64,000 nt of DNA from Actinernus sp. WN-2022 (Eukaryota; Cnidaria; Anthozoa; Actiniaria; Actinernidae), in assembly GCA_030867875.1 (NCBI GenBank), contig JAOWCC010000931.1, forward strand, positions 172,046-236,045, read 5' to 3'. Both the position numbers and the translations under genes were made by a program. Shown here in pieces: positions 39,873 to 54,000 of the stretch; positions within the stretch are counted from its first letter, which is position 1, and each line of letters begins with the position of its first letter. Under the pieces are notes generated by a model. The model worked only from the letters and a program-made list of their open reading frames with translations, did not search any database and was not told where the DNA came from.

Positions 39873-42028
39873 CAACGCATCCTCCTCTTTCATCCTACAT
39901 CATCGTGCATCATCGTGCATCACCGTGCATCAATCTGCATCACCGTGCATCATCGTGCGTCATCGTGCATCAACCTGAATCATCCTGCATCATTCTGCAT
40001 CATCCTGCATAATCCTGCATCATCCTGCATCATCCTGCATCATCCTGCATCAGTCTGCGTTATCCCGCTTAATACTGCCCATCCTGATTCATGCTGTCCA
40101 ATCTTGGCATATCATGAACAAAATAAATAAATAAATAGAAATAAATAAAAAGAAATAGAAATACATAAAGAAATGTATAAAACAAGTAACAAATAAATAA
40201 ATTCAACGCATCCTCCTCTTTCATCCTGCATCATCCTGCATCATCCTGCATCATCGTGCATCATCGTGCATCATCGTGCATCACCGTGCATCAATCTGCA
40301 TCACCGTGCATCATCGTGCATCATCGTGCATCAACCTGCATCATCCTGCATCATCCTGCATCATCCTGCATCATACTGCATCATCCTGCATCATCCTGCA
40401 TCATCCTGCATCATCCTGCATCATCCTGCATCATCCTGCATCATCCTGCATCATCGTGCATCATCCTGCATCATCCTGCATCAGTCTGCGTTATCCTGCA
40501 TCAGTCTGCGTTATCCTCCATCATCCTGCTTCATACTGGCCCATCCTGATTCATGCTGTCCAATCTTGGCATATCATGAACAAAATAAATAAATAAATAG
40601 AAATAAATAAAAAGAAATAGAAATACATAAAGAAATGTATAAAAAATTAACAAATAAATAAATACAACGCATCCTCCTCTTTCATCCTACATCATCGTGC
40701 ATCATCGTGCATCATCCTGCATCATCCTGCATCATCCTGCATCATCCTGCATCATCGTGCGTCATCGTGCATCAACCTGCATCATCCTGCATCATCCTGC
40801 ATCATCCTGCATCATCGTGCATCATCGTGCATCATCCTGCATCATCCTGCATCAGTCTGCGTTATCCTACATCATCCTGCATCAGTCTGCGTTATCCTGC
40901 ATCAGTCTGCGTTATCCTCCATCATCCTGCTTCATACTGGCCCATCCTGATTCATGCTGTCCAATCTTGGCATATCATGAACAAAATAAATAAATAAATA
41001 GAAATAAATAAAAAGAAATAGAAATACATAAACAAATGTATAAAACAAGTAACAAATAAATAAATTCAACGCATCCTCCTCTTTCATCCTGCATCATCCT
41101 GCATCATCCTGCATCATCCTTTATCATCATGCATCATCCTGCATCATCCTGCATCATCCTGCATCATCCTGCATCATCCTGCATCATCCTGCATCATCCT
41201 GCATCATCCTGCATCATCCTGCATCATCCTGCATCATCCTGCATCATCGTGCATCATCCTGCATCATCCTGCATCAGTCTGCGTTATCCTGCATCAGTCT
41301 GCGTTATCCTCCATCATCCTGCTTCATACTGGCCCATCCTGATTCATGCTGTCCAATCTTGGCATATCATGAACAAAATAAATAAATAAATAGAAATAAA
41401 TAAAAAGAAATAGAAATACATAAAGAAATGTATAAAAAATTAACAAATAAATAAATACAACGCATCCTCCTCTTTCATCCTACATCATCGTGCATCATCG
41501 TGCATCACCGTGCATCAATCTGCATCACCGTGCATCAATCTGCATCACCGTGCATCATCGTGCATCATCGTGCATCAACCTGCATCATCCTGCATCATCC
41601 TGCATCATCCTGCATCATCCTGCATCATCCTGCATCATCCTGCATCATCCTGCATCATCCTGCATCATCCCGCATCATCCTGCATCATCCTGCATCATCC
41701 TGCATCATCCTGCATCATCCTGCATCATCCTGCATCATCCTGCATCATCCTGCATCATCCTGCATCATCCTGCATCATCCTGCATCATCCTGCATCATCC
41801 TGCATCATCCTGCATCATCCTGCATCATCCTGCATCATCCTGCATCAGTCTGCGTTATCCTGCATCAGTCTGCGTTATCCTCCATCATCCTGCTTCATAC
41901 TGGCCCATCCTGATTCATGCTGTCCAATCTTGGCATATCATGAACAAAATAAATAAATAAATAGAAATAAATAAAAAGAAATAGAAATACATAAAGAAAT
42001 GTATAAAAAATTAACAAATAAATAAATA
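39873..42028 (+). repeat. V-W-X-Y-T cassette 2 (U90-U94)
   Basis: Lengths are 331, 461, 402, 391 and 571 bp (2156 bp in total). A single T unit (39342) separates it from cassette 1. X at 40665 has an extra cgtg monomer at about 40816. Confidence 0.88.
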
Positions 42029-42370
42029 CAACGCATCCTCCTCTTTCATCCTACATCATCGTGCATCATCGTGCATCACCGTGCATCAATCTGCATCACC
42101 GTGCATCATCGTGCATCATCGTGCATCATCCTGCATCATCCTGCATCATCCTGCATCATCCTGCATCATCCTGCATCATCCTGCATCAGTCGGCGTTATC
42201 CTGCATCATCCTGCATCAGTCTGCGTTATCCTGCTTCATACTGGCCCATCCTGATTCATGCTGTCCAATCTTGGCATATCATGAACAAAATAAATAAATA
42301 AATAGAAATAAATAAAAAGAAATAGAAATACATAAAGAAATGTATAAAACAAGTAACAAATAAATAAATA
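42029..42370 (+). repeat. Chimeric unit P/l (U95)
   Basis: The first 100 bp or so match the start of P units that follow an attaac spacer (as at 31979). From about 42187 the unit ends in cagtcggcg and the l-type 3' edge, and it is followed by the rare cctactctttc spacer end and an h2 unit, as at 28387. The joint lies in the featureless core at about 42130-42186. At 342 bp it is far shorter than either parent. Confidence 0.85.
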
Positions 42371-42772
42371 CAACGCATCCTACTCTTTCATCCTACATCA
42401 TCGTGCATCATCGTGCATCACCGTGCATCAATCTGCATCACCGTGCATCATGGTGCGTCATCGTGCATCAACCTGCATCATCCTGCATCATCCTGCATCA
42501 TCCTGCATCATCCTGCATCATCCTGCATCATCCTGCATCATCCTGCATCATCCTGCATCATCCTGCATCATCCTGCATCATCCTGCATCAGTCTGCGTTA
42601 TCCTGCATCATCCTGCATCAGTCTACGTTATCCTGCTTCATACTGGCCCATCCTGATTCATGCTGTCCAATCTTGGCATATCATGAACAAAATAAATAAA
42701 TAAATAGAAATAAATAAAAAGAAATAGAAATACATAAAGAAATGTATAAAACAAGTAACAAATAAATAAATA
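42371..42772 (+). repeat. Unit h2 (U96)
   Basis: This 402-bp unit has catggtgcgtc, gtctacg and the cctactctttc start that it shares only with 28387. It is followed by a Q unit rather than the P unit that follows at 28789. Confidence 0.87.
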
Positions 42773-45700
42773 CAACGCATCCTCCTCTTTCATCCTGCAT
42801 CATCCTGCATCATCCTGCATCATCCTGCATCATCGTGCATCATCGTGCATCACCGTGCATCAATCTGCATCACCGTGCATCATCGTGCATCATCGTGCAT
42901 CAACCTGCATCATCCTGCATCAACCTGCATCATCCTGCATCATCCTCTATCATCCTGCATCATCCTGCATCATCCTGCATCATCCTGCATCATCCTGCAT
43001 CATCCTGCATCATCCTGCATCGTCCTGCATCATCCTGCATCATTCTGCATCATCCTGCATCATCCTGCATCATCCTGCATCATCCTGCATCATCCTGCAT
43101 CATCCTGCATCATCCTGCATCATCCTGCATCAGTCTGCGTTATCCTTCATCAGTCTGCGTTATCCTCCATCATCCTGCTTCATACTGGCCCATCCTGATT
43201 CATGCTGTCCAATCTTGGCATATCATGAACAAAATAAATAAATAAATAGAAATAAATAAAAAGAAATAGAAATACATAAAGAAATGTATAAAACAAGTAA
43301 CAAATAAATAAATACAACGCATCCTCCTCTTTCATCCTGCATCATCCTGCATCAACCTGCATCATCGTGCATCATCGTGCATCACCGTGCATCAATCTGC
43401 ATCACCGTGCATCATCGTGCATCATCGTGCATCATCCTGCATCATCCTGCATCATCCTGCATCATCCTGCATCATCCTGCATCATCCTGCATCATCCTGC
43501 ATCATCCTGCATCATCCTGCATCATCCTGCATCATCCTGCATCATCCTGCATCATCGTGCGTCATCGTGCATCAACCTGCATCATCCTGCATCATCCTGC
43601 ATCATCCTGCATCATCCTGCATCATCGTGCATCATCCTGCATCATCCTGCATCAGTCTGCGTTATCCTACATCATCCTGCATCAGTCTGCCTTATCCTGC
43701 TTAATACTGGCCCATCCTGATTCATGCTGTCCAATCTTGGCATATCATGAACAAAATAAATAAATAAATAGAAATAAATAAAAAGAAATAGAAATACATA
43801 AAGAAATGTATAAAACAAGTAACAAATAAATAAATACAACGCATCCTCCTCTTTCATCCTGCATCATCCTGCATCATCCTGCATCATCCTGCATCATCGT
43901 GCATCATCGTGCATCACCGTGCATCAATCTGCATCACCGTGCATCATCGTGCATCATCGTGCATCAACCTGCATCATCCTGCATCAACCTGCATCATCCT
44001 GCATCATCCTCTATCATCCTGCATCATCCTGCATCATCCTGCATCATCCTGCATCATCCTGCATCATCCTGCATCATCCTGCATCATCCTGCATCATCCT
44101 GCATCATTCTGCATCATCCTGCATCATCCTGCATCATCCTGCATCATCCTGCATCATCCTGCATCATCCTGCATCATCCTGCATCATCCTGCATCATCCT
44201 GCATCAGTCTGCGTTATCCTTCATCAGTCTGCGTTATCCTCCATCATCCTGCTTCATACTGGCCCATCCTGATTCATGCTGTCCAATCTTGGCATATCAT
44301 GAACAAAATAAATAAATAAATAGAAATAAATAAAAAGAAATAGAAATACATAAAGAAATGTATAAAACAAATAACAAATAAATAAATTCAACGCATCCTC
44401 CTCTTTCATCCTGCATCATCCTGCATCATCCTGCATCATCCTGCATCATCGTGCATCACCGTGCATCAATCTGCATCACCGTGCATCATCGTGCATCATC
44501 GTGCATCAACCTGCATCATCCTGCATCATCCTGCATCATCCTGCATCATCCTGCATCATCCTGCATCATCCTGCATCATTCTGCATCATCCTGCATCATC
44601 CTGCATCATCCTGCATCATCCTGCATCATCCTGCATCATCCTGCATCATCCTGCATCAGTCTGCGTTATCCTGCATCAGTCTGCGTTATCCTCCATCATC
44701 CTGCTTCATACTGGCCCATCCTGATTCATGCTGTCCAATCTTGGCATATCATGAACAAAATAAATAAATAAATAGAAATAAATAAAAAGAAATAGAAATA
44801 CATAAAGAAATGTATAAAACAAATAACAAATAAATAAATTCAACGCATCCTCCTCTTTCATCCTGCATCATCTTGCATCATCCTGCATCATCCTGCATCA
44901 TCGTGCATCATCGTGCATCACCGTGCTTCAATCTGCATCACCGTGCATCATCGTGTATCATCGTGCATCAACCTGCATCATCCTGCATCATCCTGCATCA
45001 TCCTGCATCATCCTGCATCATCCTGCATCATCCTGCATCATCCTGCATCATCCTGCATCATCCTGCATCATCCTGCATCATCCTGCATCATCCTGCATCA
45101 TCCTGCATCATCCTGCATCATCCTGCATCATCCTGCATCAGTCTGCGTTATCCTGCATCAGTCTGCGTTATCCTCCATCATCCTGCTTCATACTGGCCCA
45201 TCCTGATTCATGCTGTCCAATCTTGGCATATCATGAACAAAATAAATAAATAAATAGAAATAAATAAAAAGAAATAGAAATACATAAAGAAATGTATAAA
45301 ACAAGTAACAAATAAATAAATACAACGCATCCTCCTCTTTCATCCTGCATCATCCTGCATCATCCTGCATCATCGTGCATCATCGTGCATCATCGTGCAT
45401 CACCGTGCATCAATCTGCATCACCGTGCATCATCGTGCATCATCGTGCATCAACGTGCATCATCCTGCATCATCCTGCATCATCCTTTATCATCATGCAT
45501 CATCCTGCATCATCCTGCATCATCCTGCATCATCCTGCATCATCCTGCATCATCCTGCATCATCCTGCATCATCCTGCATCATCCTGCATCATCCTGCAT
45601 CATCGTGCATCATCCTGCATCATCCTGCATCAGTCTGCGTTATCCTGCATCAGTCTGCGTTATCCTCCATCATCCTGCTTCATACTGGCCCATCCTGATT

Positions 45701-48504
45701 CATGCTGTCCAATCTTGGCATATCATGAACAAAATAAATAAATAAATAGAAATAAATAAAAAGAAATAGAAATACATAAAGAAATGTATAAAAAATTAAC
45801 AAATAAATAAATACAACGCATCCTCCTCTTTCATCCTACATCATCGTGCATCATCGTGCATCACCGTGCATCAATCTGCATCACCGTGCATCATCGTGCG
45901 TCATCGTGCATCAACCTGAATCATCCTGCATCATTCTGCATCATCCTGCATAATCCTGCATCATCCTGCATCATCCTGCATCATCCTGCATCATCCTGCA
46001 TCAGTCTGCGTTATCCCGCTTAATACTGCCCATCCTGATTCATGCTGTCCAATCTTGGCATATCATGAACAAAATAAATAAATAAATAGAAATAAATAAA
46101 AAAGAAATAGAAATACATAAAGAAATGTATAAAACAAGTAACAAATAAATAAATTCAACGCATCTCCTCTTTCATCCTGCATCATCCTGCATCATCCTGC
46201 ATCATCGTGCATCATCGTGCATCATCGTGCATCACCGTGCATCAATCTGCATCACCGTGCATCAATCGTGCATCATCGTGCATCAACCTGCATCATCCTG
46301 CATCATCCTGCATCATCCTGCATCATACTGCAATCATCCTGCATCATCCTGCATCATCCTGCATCATCCTGCATCATCCTGCATCATCCTGCATCATCCT
46401 GCATCATCGTGCATCATCCTGCATCATCCTGCATCAGTCTGCGTTATCCTGCATCAGTCTGCGTTATCCTCCATCATCCTGCTTCATACTGGCCCATCCT
46501 GATTCATGCTGTCCAATCTTGGCATATCATGAACAAAATAAATAAATAAATAGAAATAAATAAAAAGAAATAGAAATACATAAAGAAATGTATAAAAAAT
46601 TAACAAATAAATAAATACAACGCATCCTCCTCTTTCATCCTACATCATCGTGCATCATCGTGCATCATCCTGCATCATCCTGCATCATCCTGCATCATCC
46701 TGCATCATCGTGCGTCATCGTGCATCAACCTGCATCATCCTGCATCATCCTGCATCATCCTGCATCATCGTGCATCATCCTGCATCATCCTGCATCAGTC
46801 TGCGTTATCCTACATCATCCTGCATCAGTCTGCGTTATCCTGCATCAGTCTGCGTTATCCTCCATCATCCTGCTTCATACTGGCCCATCCTGATTCATGC
46901 TGTCCAATCTTGGCATATCATGAACAAAATAAATAAATAAATAGAAATAAATAAAAAGAAATAGAAATACATAAAACAAATGTATAAAACAAGTAACAAA
47001 TAAATAAATTCAACGCATCCTCCTCTTTCATCCTGCATCATCCTGCATCATCCTGCATCATCCTGCATCATCATGCATCATCCTGCATCATCCTGCATCA
47101 TCCTGCATCATCCTGCATCATCCTGCATCATCCTGCATCATCCTGCATCATCCTGCATCATCCTGCATCATCCTGCATCATCCTGCATCATCCTGCATCA
47201 TCGTGCATCATCCTGCATCATCCTGCATCAGTCTGCGTTATCCTGCATCAGTCTGCGTTATCCTCCATCATCCTGCTTCATACTGGCCCATCCTGATTCA
47301 TGCTGTCCAATCTTGGCATATCATGAACAAAATAAATAAATAAATAGAAATAAATAAAAAGAAATAGAAATACATAAAGAAATGTATAAAAAATTAACAA
47401 ATAAATAAATACAACGCATCCTCCTCTTTCATCCTACATCATCGTGCATCATCGTGCATCACCGTGCATCAATCTGCATCACCGTGCATCACCGTGCATC
47501 ATCGTGCATCATCGTGCATCAACCTGCATCATCCTGCATCATCCTGCATCATCCTGCATCATCCTGCATCATCCTGCATCATCCTGCATCATCCTGCATC
47601 ATCCTGCATCATCCCGCATCATCCTGCATCATCCTGCATCATCCTGCATCATCCTGCATCATCCTGCATCATCCTGCATCATCCTGCATCATCCTGCATC
47701 ATCCTGCATCATCCTGCATCATCCTGCATCATCCTGCATCATCCTGCATCATCCTGCATCATCCTGCATCATCCTGCATCATCGTGCATCATCCTGCATC
47801 AGTCTGCGTTATCCTGCATCAGTCTGCGTTATCCTCCATCATCCTGCTTCATACTGGCCCATCCTGATTCATGCTGTCCAATCTTGGCATATCATGAACA
47901 AAATAAATAAATAAATAGAAATAAATAAAAAGAAATAGAAATACATAAAGAAATGTATAAAAAATTAACAAATAAATAAATACAACGCATCCTCCTCTTT
48001 CATCCTACATCATCGTGCATCATCGTGCATCACCGTGCATCAATCTGCATCACCGTGCATCATCGTGCATCATCGTGCATCATCCTGCATCATCCTGCAT
48101 CATCCTGCATCATCCTGCATCATCCTGCATCATCCTGCATCATCCTGCATCATCCTGCATCATCCTGCATCACCCGGCATCATCCTGCATCATCCTGCAT
48201 CATCCTGCATCATCCTGCATCATCGTGCGTCATCGTGCATCAACCTGCATCATCCTGCATCATCCTGCATCATCCTGCATCATCCTGCATCATCGTGCAT
48301 CATCCTGCATCATCCTGCATCAGTCTGCGTTATCCTACATCATCCTGCATCAGTCTGCCTTATCCTGCTTAATACTGGCCCATCCTGATTCATGCTGTCC
48401 AATCTTGGCATATCATGAACAAAATAAATAAATAAATAGAAATAAATAAAAAGAAATAGAAATACATAAAGAAATGTATAAAACAAGTAACAAATAAATA
48501 AATA
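42773..48504 (+). repeat. Short cycle, copy 1: Q-P-Q-e-R-S-VWXYT-P (U97-U108)
   Basis: Twelve units cover 5732 bp with lengths 542, 522, 552, 452, 482, 491, 342, 462, 393, 401, 571 and 522. The matching stretch at 49449-55177 covers 5729 bp in the same order. A private cgtcctgc occurs at about 43021. Five single-base indels cluster at 46.1-47.0 kb and are absent from the other copies. Confidence 0.9.
45814..47982 (+). repeat. V-W-X-Y-T cassette 3 (U103-U107)
   Basis: The cassette is 2169 bp. The Y unit has catcatgc without the cctttatc change seen in cassettes 1 and 2. The T unit has a shortened opening (two caccg in a row) in place of the doubled caatctg. Confidence 0.86.
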
Positions 48505-48906
48505 CAACGCATCCTCCTCTTTCATCCTGCATCATCCTGCATCATCCTGCATCATCCTGCATCATCGTGCATCATCGTGCATCACCGTGCATCAATCTGC
48601 ATCACCGTGCATCATCCTGCATCATCCTGCATCATCCTGCATCATCCTGCATCATCCTGCATCATCCTGCATCATCCTGCATCATCCTGCATCATCCTGC
48701 ATCATCCTGCATCATCCTGCATCAGTCTGCGTTATCCTGCATCATCCTGCATCAGTCTACGTTATCCTGCTTCATACTGGCCCATCCTGATTCATGCTGT
48801 CCAATCTTGGCATATCATGAACAAAATAAATAAATAAATAGAAATAAATAAAAAGAAATAGAAATACATAAAGAAATGTATAAAACAAGTAACAAATAAA
48901 TAAATA
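48505..48906 (+). repeat. Chimeric unit Q/h2 (U109)
   Basis: The 5' part (four ctgcatcatc monomers, then the edge block) is that of a Q unit. The 3' part has gtctacgtt and ctgcttcatac, as in h2 units. The diagnostic features between (cctctatc of Q, catggtgcgtc of h2) are both missing, so the joint lies in the core between about 48612 and 48750. Confidence 0.83.
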
Positions 48907-51094
48907 CAACGCATCCTCCTCTTTCATCCTGCATCATCCTGCATCAACCTGCATCATCGTGCATCATCGTGCATCACCGTGCATCAATCTGCATCACCGT
49001 GCATCCTCGTGCATCATCGTGCATCATCCTGCATCATCCTGCATCATCCTGCATCATCCTGCATCATCCTGCATCATCCTGCATCATCCTGCATCATCCT
49101 GCATCATCCTGCATCACCCGGCATCATCCTGCATCATCCTGCATCATCCTGCATCATCCTGCATCATCGTGCGTCATCGTGCATCAACCTGCATCATCCT
49201 GCATCATCCTGCATCATCCTGCATCATCCTGCATCATCGTGCATCATCCTGCATCATCCTGCATCAGTCTGCGTTATCCTACATCATCCTGCATCAGTCT
49301 GCCTTATCCTGCTTAATGCTGGCCCATCCTGATTCATGCTGTCCAATCTTGGCATATCATGAACAAAATAAATAAATAAATAGAAATAAATAAAAAGAAA
49401 TAGAAATACATAAAGAAATGTATAAAACAAGTAACAAATAAATAAATACAACGCATCCTCCTCTTTCATCCTGCATCATCCTGCATCATCCTGCATCATC
49501 CTGCATCATCGTGCATCATCGTGCATCACCGTGCATCAATCTGCATCACCGTGCATCATCGTGCATCATCGTGCATCAACCTGCATCATCCTGCATCAAC
49601 CTGCATCATCCTGCATCATCCTCTATCATCCTGCATCATCCTGCATCATCCTGCATCATCCTGCATCATCCTGCATCATCCTGCATCATCCTGCATCATC
49701 CTGCATCATCCTGCATCATTCTGCATCATCCTGCATCATCCTGCATCATCCTGCATCATCCTGCATCATCCTGCATCATCCTGCATCATCCTGCATCATC
49801 CTGCATCAGTCTGCGTTATCCTTCATCAGTCTGCGTTATCCTCCATCATCCTGCTTCATACTGGCCCATCCTGATTCATGCTGTCCAATCTTGGCATATC
49901 ATGAACAAAATAAATAAATAAATAGAAATAAATAAAAAGAAATAGAAATACATAAAGAAATGTATAAAACAAGTAACAAATAAATAAATACAACGCATCC
50001 TCCTCTTTCATCCTGCATCATCCTGCATCAACCTGCATCATCGTGCATCATCGTGCATCACCGTGCATCAATCTGCATCACCGTGCATCATCGTGCATCA
50101 TCGTGCATCATCCTGCATCATCCTGCATCATCCTGCATCATCCTGCATCATCCTGCATCATCCTGCATCATCCTGCATCATCCTGCATCATCCTGCATCA
50201 TCCTGCATCATCCTGCATCATCCTGCATCATCCTGCATCATCGTGCGTCATCGTGCATCAACCTGCATCATCCTGCATCATCCTGCATCATCCTGCATCA
50301 TCCTGCATCATCGTGCATCATCCTGCATCATCCTGCATCAGTCTGCGTTATCCTACATCATCCTGCATCAGTCTGCCTTATCCTGCTTAATACTGGCCCA
50401 TCCTGATTCATGCTGTCCAATCTTGGCATATCATGAACAAAATAAATAAATAAATAGAAATAAATAAAAAGAAATAGAAATACATAAAGAAATGTATAAA
50501 ACAAGTAACAAATAAATAAATACAACGCATCCTCCTCTTTCATCCTGCATCATCCTGCATCATCCTGCATCATCCTGCATCATCGTGCATCATCGTGCAT
50601 CACCGTGCATCAATCTGCATCACCGTGCATCATCGTGCATCATCGTGCATCAACCTGCATCATCCTGCATCAACCTGCATCATCCTGCATCATCCTCTAT
50701 CATCCTGCATCATCCTGCATCATCCTGCATCATCCTGCATCATCCTGCATCATCCTGCATCATCCTGCATCATCCTGCATCATCCTGCATCATCCTGCAT
50801 CATTCTGCATCATCCTGCATCATCCTGCATCATCCTGCATCATCCTGCATCATCCTGCATCATCCTGCATCATCCTGCATCATCCTGCATCATCCTGCAT
50901 CATCCTGCATCAGTCTGCGTTATCCTTCATCAGTCTGCGTTATCCTCCATCATCCTGCTTCATACTGGCCCATCCTGATTCATGCTGTCCAATCTTGGCA
51001 TATCATGAACAAAATAAATAAATAAATAGAAATAAATAAAAAGAAATAGAAATACATAAAGAAATGTATAAAACAAATAACAAATAAATAAATT
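48907..51094 (+). repeat. P-Q-P-Q block, copy 2 (U110-U113)
   Basis: Lengths are 542, 542, 532 and 572 bp, against 542, 542, 542 and 572 bp at 28789. The private gcatcctcg (about 49013) is shared with that copy. P at 48907 ends with a private cttaatgctgg (about 49317). Confidence 0.88.
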
Positions 51095-54000
51095 CAACGC
51101 ATCCTCCTCTTTCATCCTGCATCATCCTGCATCATCCTGCATCATCCTGCATCATCGTGCATCACCGTGCATCAATCTGCATCACCGTGCATCATCGTGC
51201 ATCATCGTGCATCAACCTGCATCATCCTGCATCATCCTGCATCATCCTGCATCATCCTGCATCATCCTGCATCATCCTGCATCATTCTGCATCATCCTGC
51301 ATCATCCTGCATCATCCTGCATCATCCTGCATCATCCTGCATCATCCTGCATCATCCTGCATCAGTCTGCGTTATCCTGCATCAGTCTGCGTTATCCTCC
51401 ATCATCCTGCTTCATACTGGCCCATCCTGATTCATGCTGTCCAATCTTGGCATATCATGAACAAAATAAATAAATAAATAGAAATAAATAAAAAGAAATA
51501 GAAATACATAAAGAAATGTATAAAACAAATAACAAATAAATAAATTCAACGCATCCTCCTCTTTCATCCTGCATCATCTTGCATCATCCTGCATCATCCT
51601 GCATCATCGTGCATCATCGTGCATCACCGTGCTTCAATCTGCATCACCGTGCATCATCGTGTATCATCGTGCATCAACCTGCATCATCCTGCATCATCCT
51701 GCATCATCCTGCATCATCCTGCATCATCCTGCATCATCCTGCATCATCCTGCATCATCCTGCATCATCCTGCATCATCCTGCATCATCCTGCATCATCCT
51801 GCATCATCCTGCATCATCCTGCATCATCCTGCATCAGTCTGCGTTATCCTGCATCAGTCTGCGTTATCCTCCATCATCCTGCTTCATACTGGCCCATCCT
51901 GATTCATGCTGTCCAATCTTGGCATATCATGAACAAAATAAATAAATAAATAGAAATAAATAAAAAGAAATAGAAATACATAAAGAAATGTATAAAACAA
52001 GTAACAAATAAATAAATAAAACGCATCCTCCTCTTTCATCCTGCATCATCCTGCATCATCCTGCATCATCGTGCATCATCGTGCATCACCGTGCATCAAT
52101 CTGCATCACCGTGCATCATCGTGCATCATCGTGCATCAACGTGCATCATCCTGCATCATCCTGCATCATCCTTTATCATCATGCATCATCCTGCATCATC
52201 CTGCATCATCCTGCATCATCCTGCATCATCCTGCATCATCCTGCATCATCCTGCATCATCCTGCATCATCCTGCATCATCCTGCATCATCGTGCATCATC
52301 CTGCATCATCCTGCATCAGTCTGCGTTATCCTGCATCAGTCTGCGTTATCCTCCATCATCCTGCTTCATACTGGCCCATCCTGATTCATGCTGTCCAATC
52401 TTGGCATATCATGAACAAAATAAATAAATAAATAGAAATAAATAAAAAGAAATAGAAATACATAAAGAAATGTATAAAAAATTAACAAATAAATAAATAC
52501 AACGCATCCTCCTCTTTCATCCTACATCATCGTGCATCATCGTGCATCACCGTGCATCAATCTGCATCACCGTGCATCATCGTGCGTCATCGTGCATCAA
52601 CCTGAATCATCCTGCATCATTCTGCATCATCCTGCATAATCCTGCATCATCCTGCATCATCCTGCATCATCCTGCATCATCCTGCATCAGTCTGCGTTAT
52701 CCCGCTTAATACTGCCCATCCTGATTCATGCTGTCCAATCTTGGCATATCATGAACAAAATAAATAAATAAATAGAAATAAATAAAAAGAAATAGAAATA
52801 CATAAAGAAATGTATAAAACAAGTAACAAATAAATAAATTCAACGCATCCTCCTCTTTCATCCTGCATCATCCTGCATCATCCTGCATCATCGTGCATCA
52901 TCGTGCATCATCGTGCATCACCGTGCATCAATCTGCATCACCGTGCATCATCGTGCATCATCGTGCATCAACCTGCATCATCCTGCATCATCCTGCATCA
53001 TCCTGCATCATACTGCATCATCCTGCATCATCCTGCATCATCCTGCATCATCCTGCATCATCCTGCATCATCGTGCATCATCCTGCATCATCCTGCATCA
53101 GTCTGCGTTATCCTGCATCAGTCTGCGTTATCCTCCATCATCCTGCTTCATACTGGCCCATCCTGATTCATGCTGTCCAATCTTGGCATATCATGAACAA
53201 AATAAATAAATAAATAGAAATAAATAAAAAGAAATAGAAATACATAAAGAAATGTATAAAAAATTAACAAATAAATAAATACAACGCATCCTCCTCTTTC
53301 ATCCTACATCATCGTGCATCATCGTGCATCATCCTGCATCATCCTGCATCATCCTGCATCATCCTGCATCATCGTGCGTCATCGTGCATCAACCTGCATC
53401 ATCCTGCATCATCCTGCATCATCCTGCATCATCGTGCATCATCCTGCATCATCCTGCATCAGTCTGCGTTATCCTACATCATCCTGCATCAGTCTGCGTT
53501 ATCCTGCATCAGTCTGCGTTATCCTCCATCATCCTGCTTCATACTGGCCCATCCTGATTCATGCTGTCCAATCTTGGCATATCATGAACAAAATAAATAA
53601 ATAAATAGAAATAAATAAAAAGAAATAGAAATACATAAACAAATGTATAAAACAAGTAACAAATAAATAAATTCAACGCATCCTCCTCTTTCATCCTGCA
53701 TCATCCTGCATCATCCTGCATCATCCTGCATCATCATGCATCATCCTGCATCATCCTGCATCATCCTGCATCATCCTGCATCATCCTGCATCATCCTGCA
53801 TCATCCTGCATCATCCTGCATCATCCTGCATCATCCTGCATCATCCTGCATCATCCTGCATCATCGTGCATCATCCTGCATCATCCTGCATCAGTCTGCG
53901 TTATCCTGCATCAGTCTGCGTTATCCTCCATCATCCTGCTTCATACTGGCCCATCCTGATTCATGCTGTCCAATCTTGGCATATCATGAACAAAATAAAT

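Larger units (their letters stand above)
33554..42028 (+). repeat. Long cycle, copy 1: P-Q-P-Q-R-S-T-VWXYT-T-VWXYT (U77-U94)
   Basis: Eighteen units span 8475 bp. Lengths: 532, 532, 532, 552, 512, 481, 561, 341, 481, 402, 381, 481, 531, 331, 461, 402, 391, 571. The order matches 54656-63080 unit by unit. Two private spacer changes tie the copies together: catacaatgaac at 38388-38389 (again at 59440-59441) and loss of the t in gtataaaa at 38836 (again at 59888). Both pairs sit at an offset of 21052. Confidence 0.9.
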
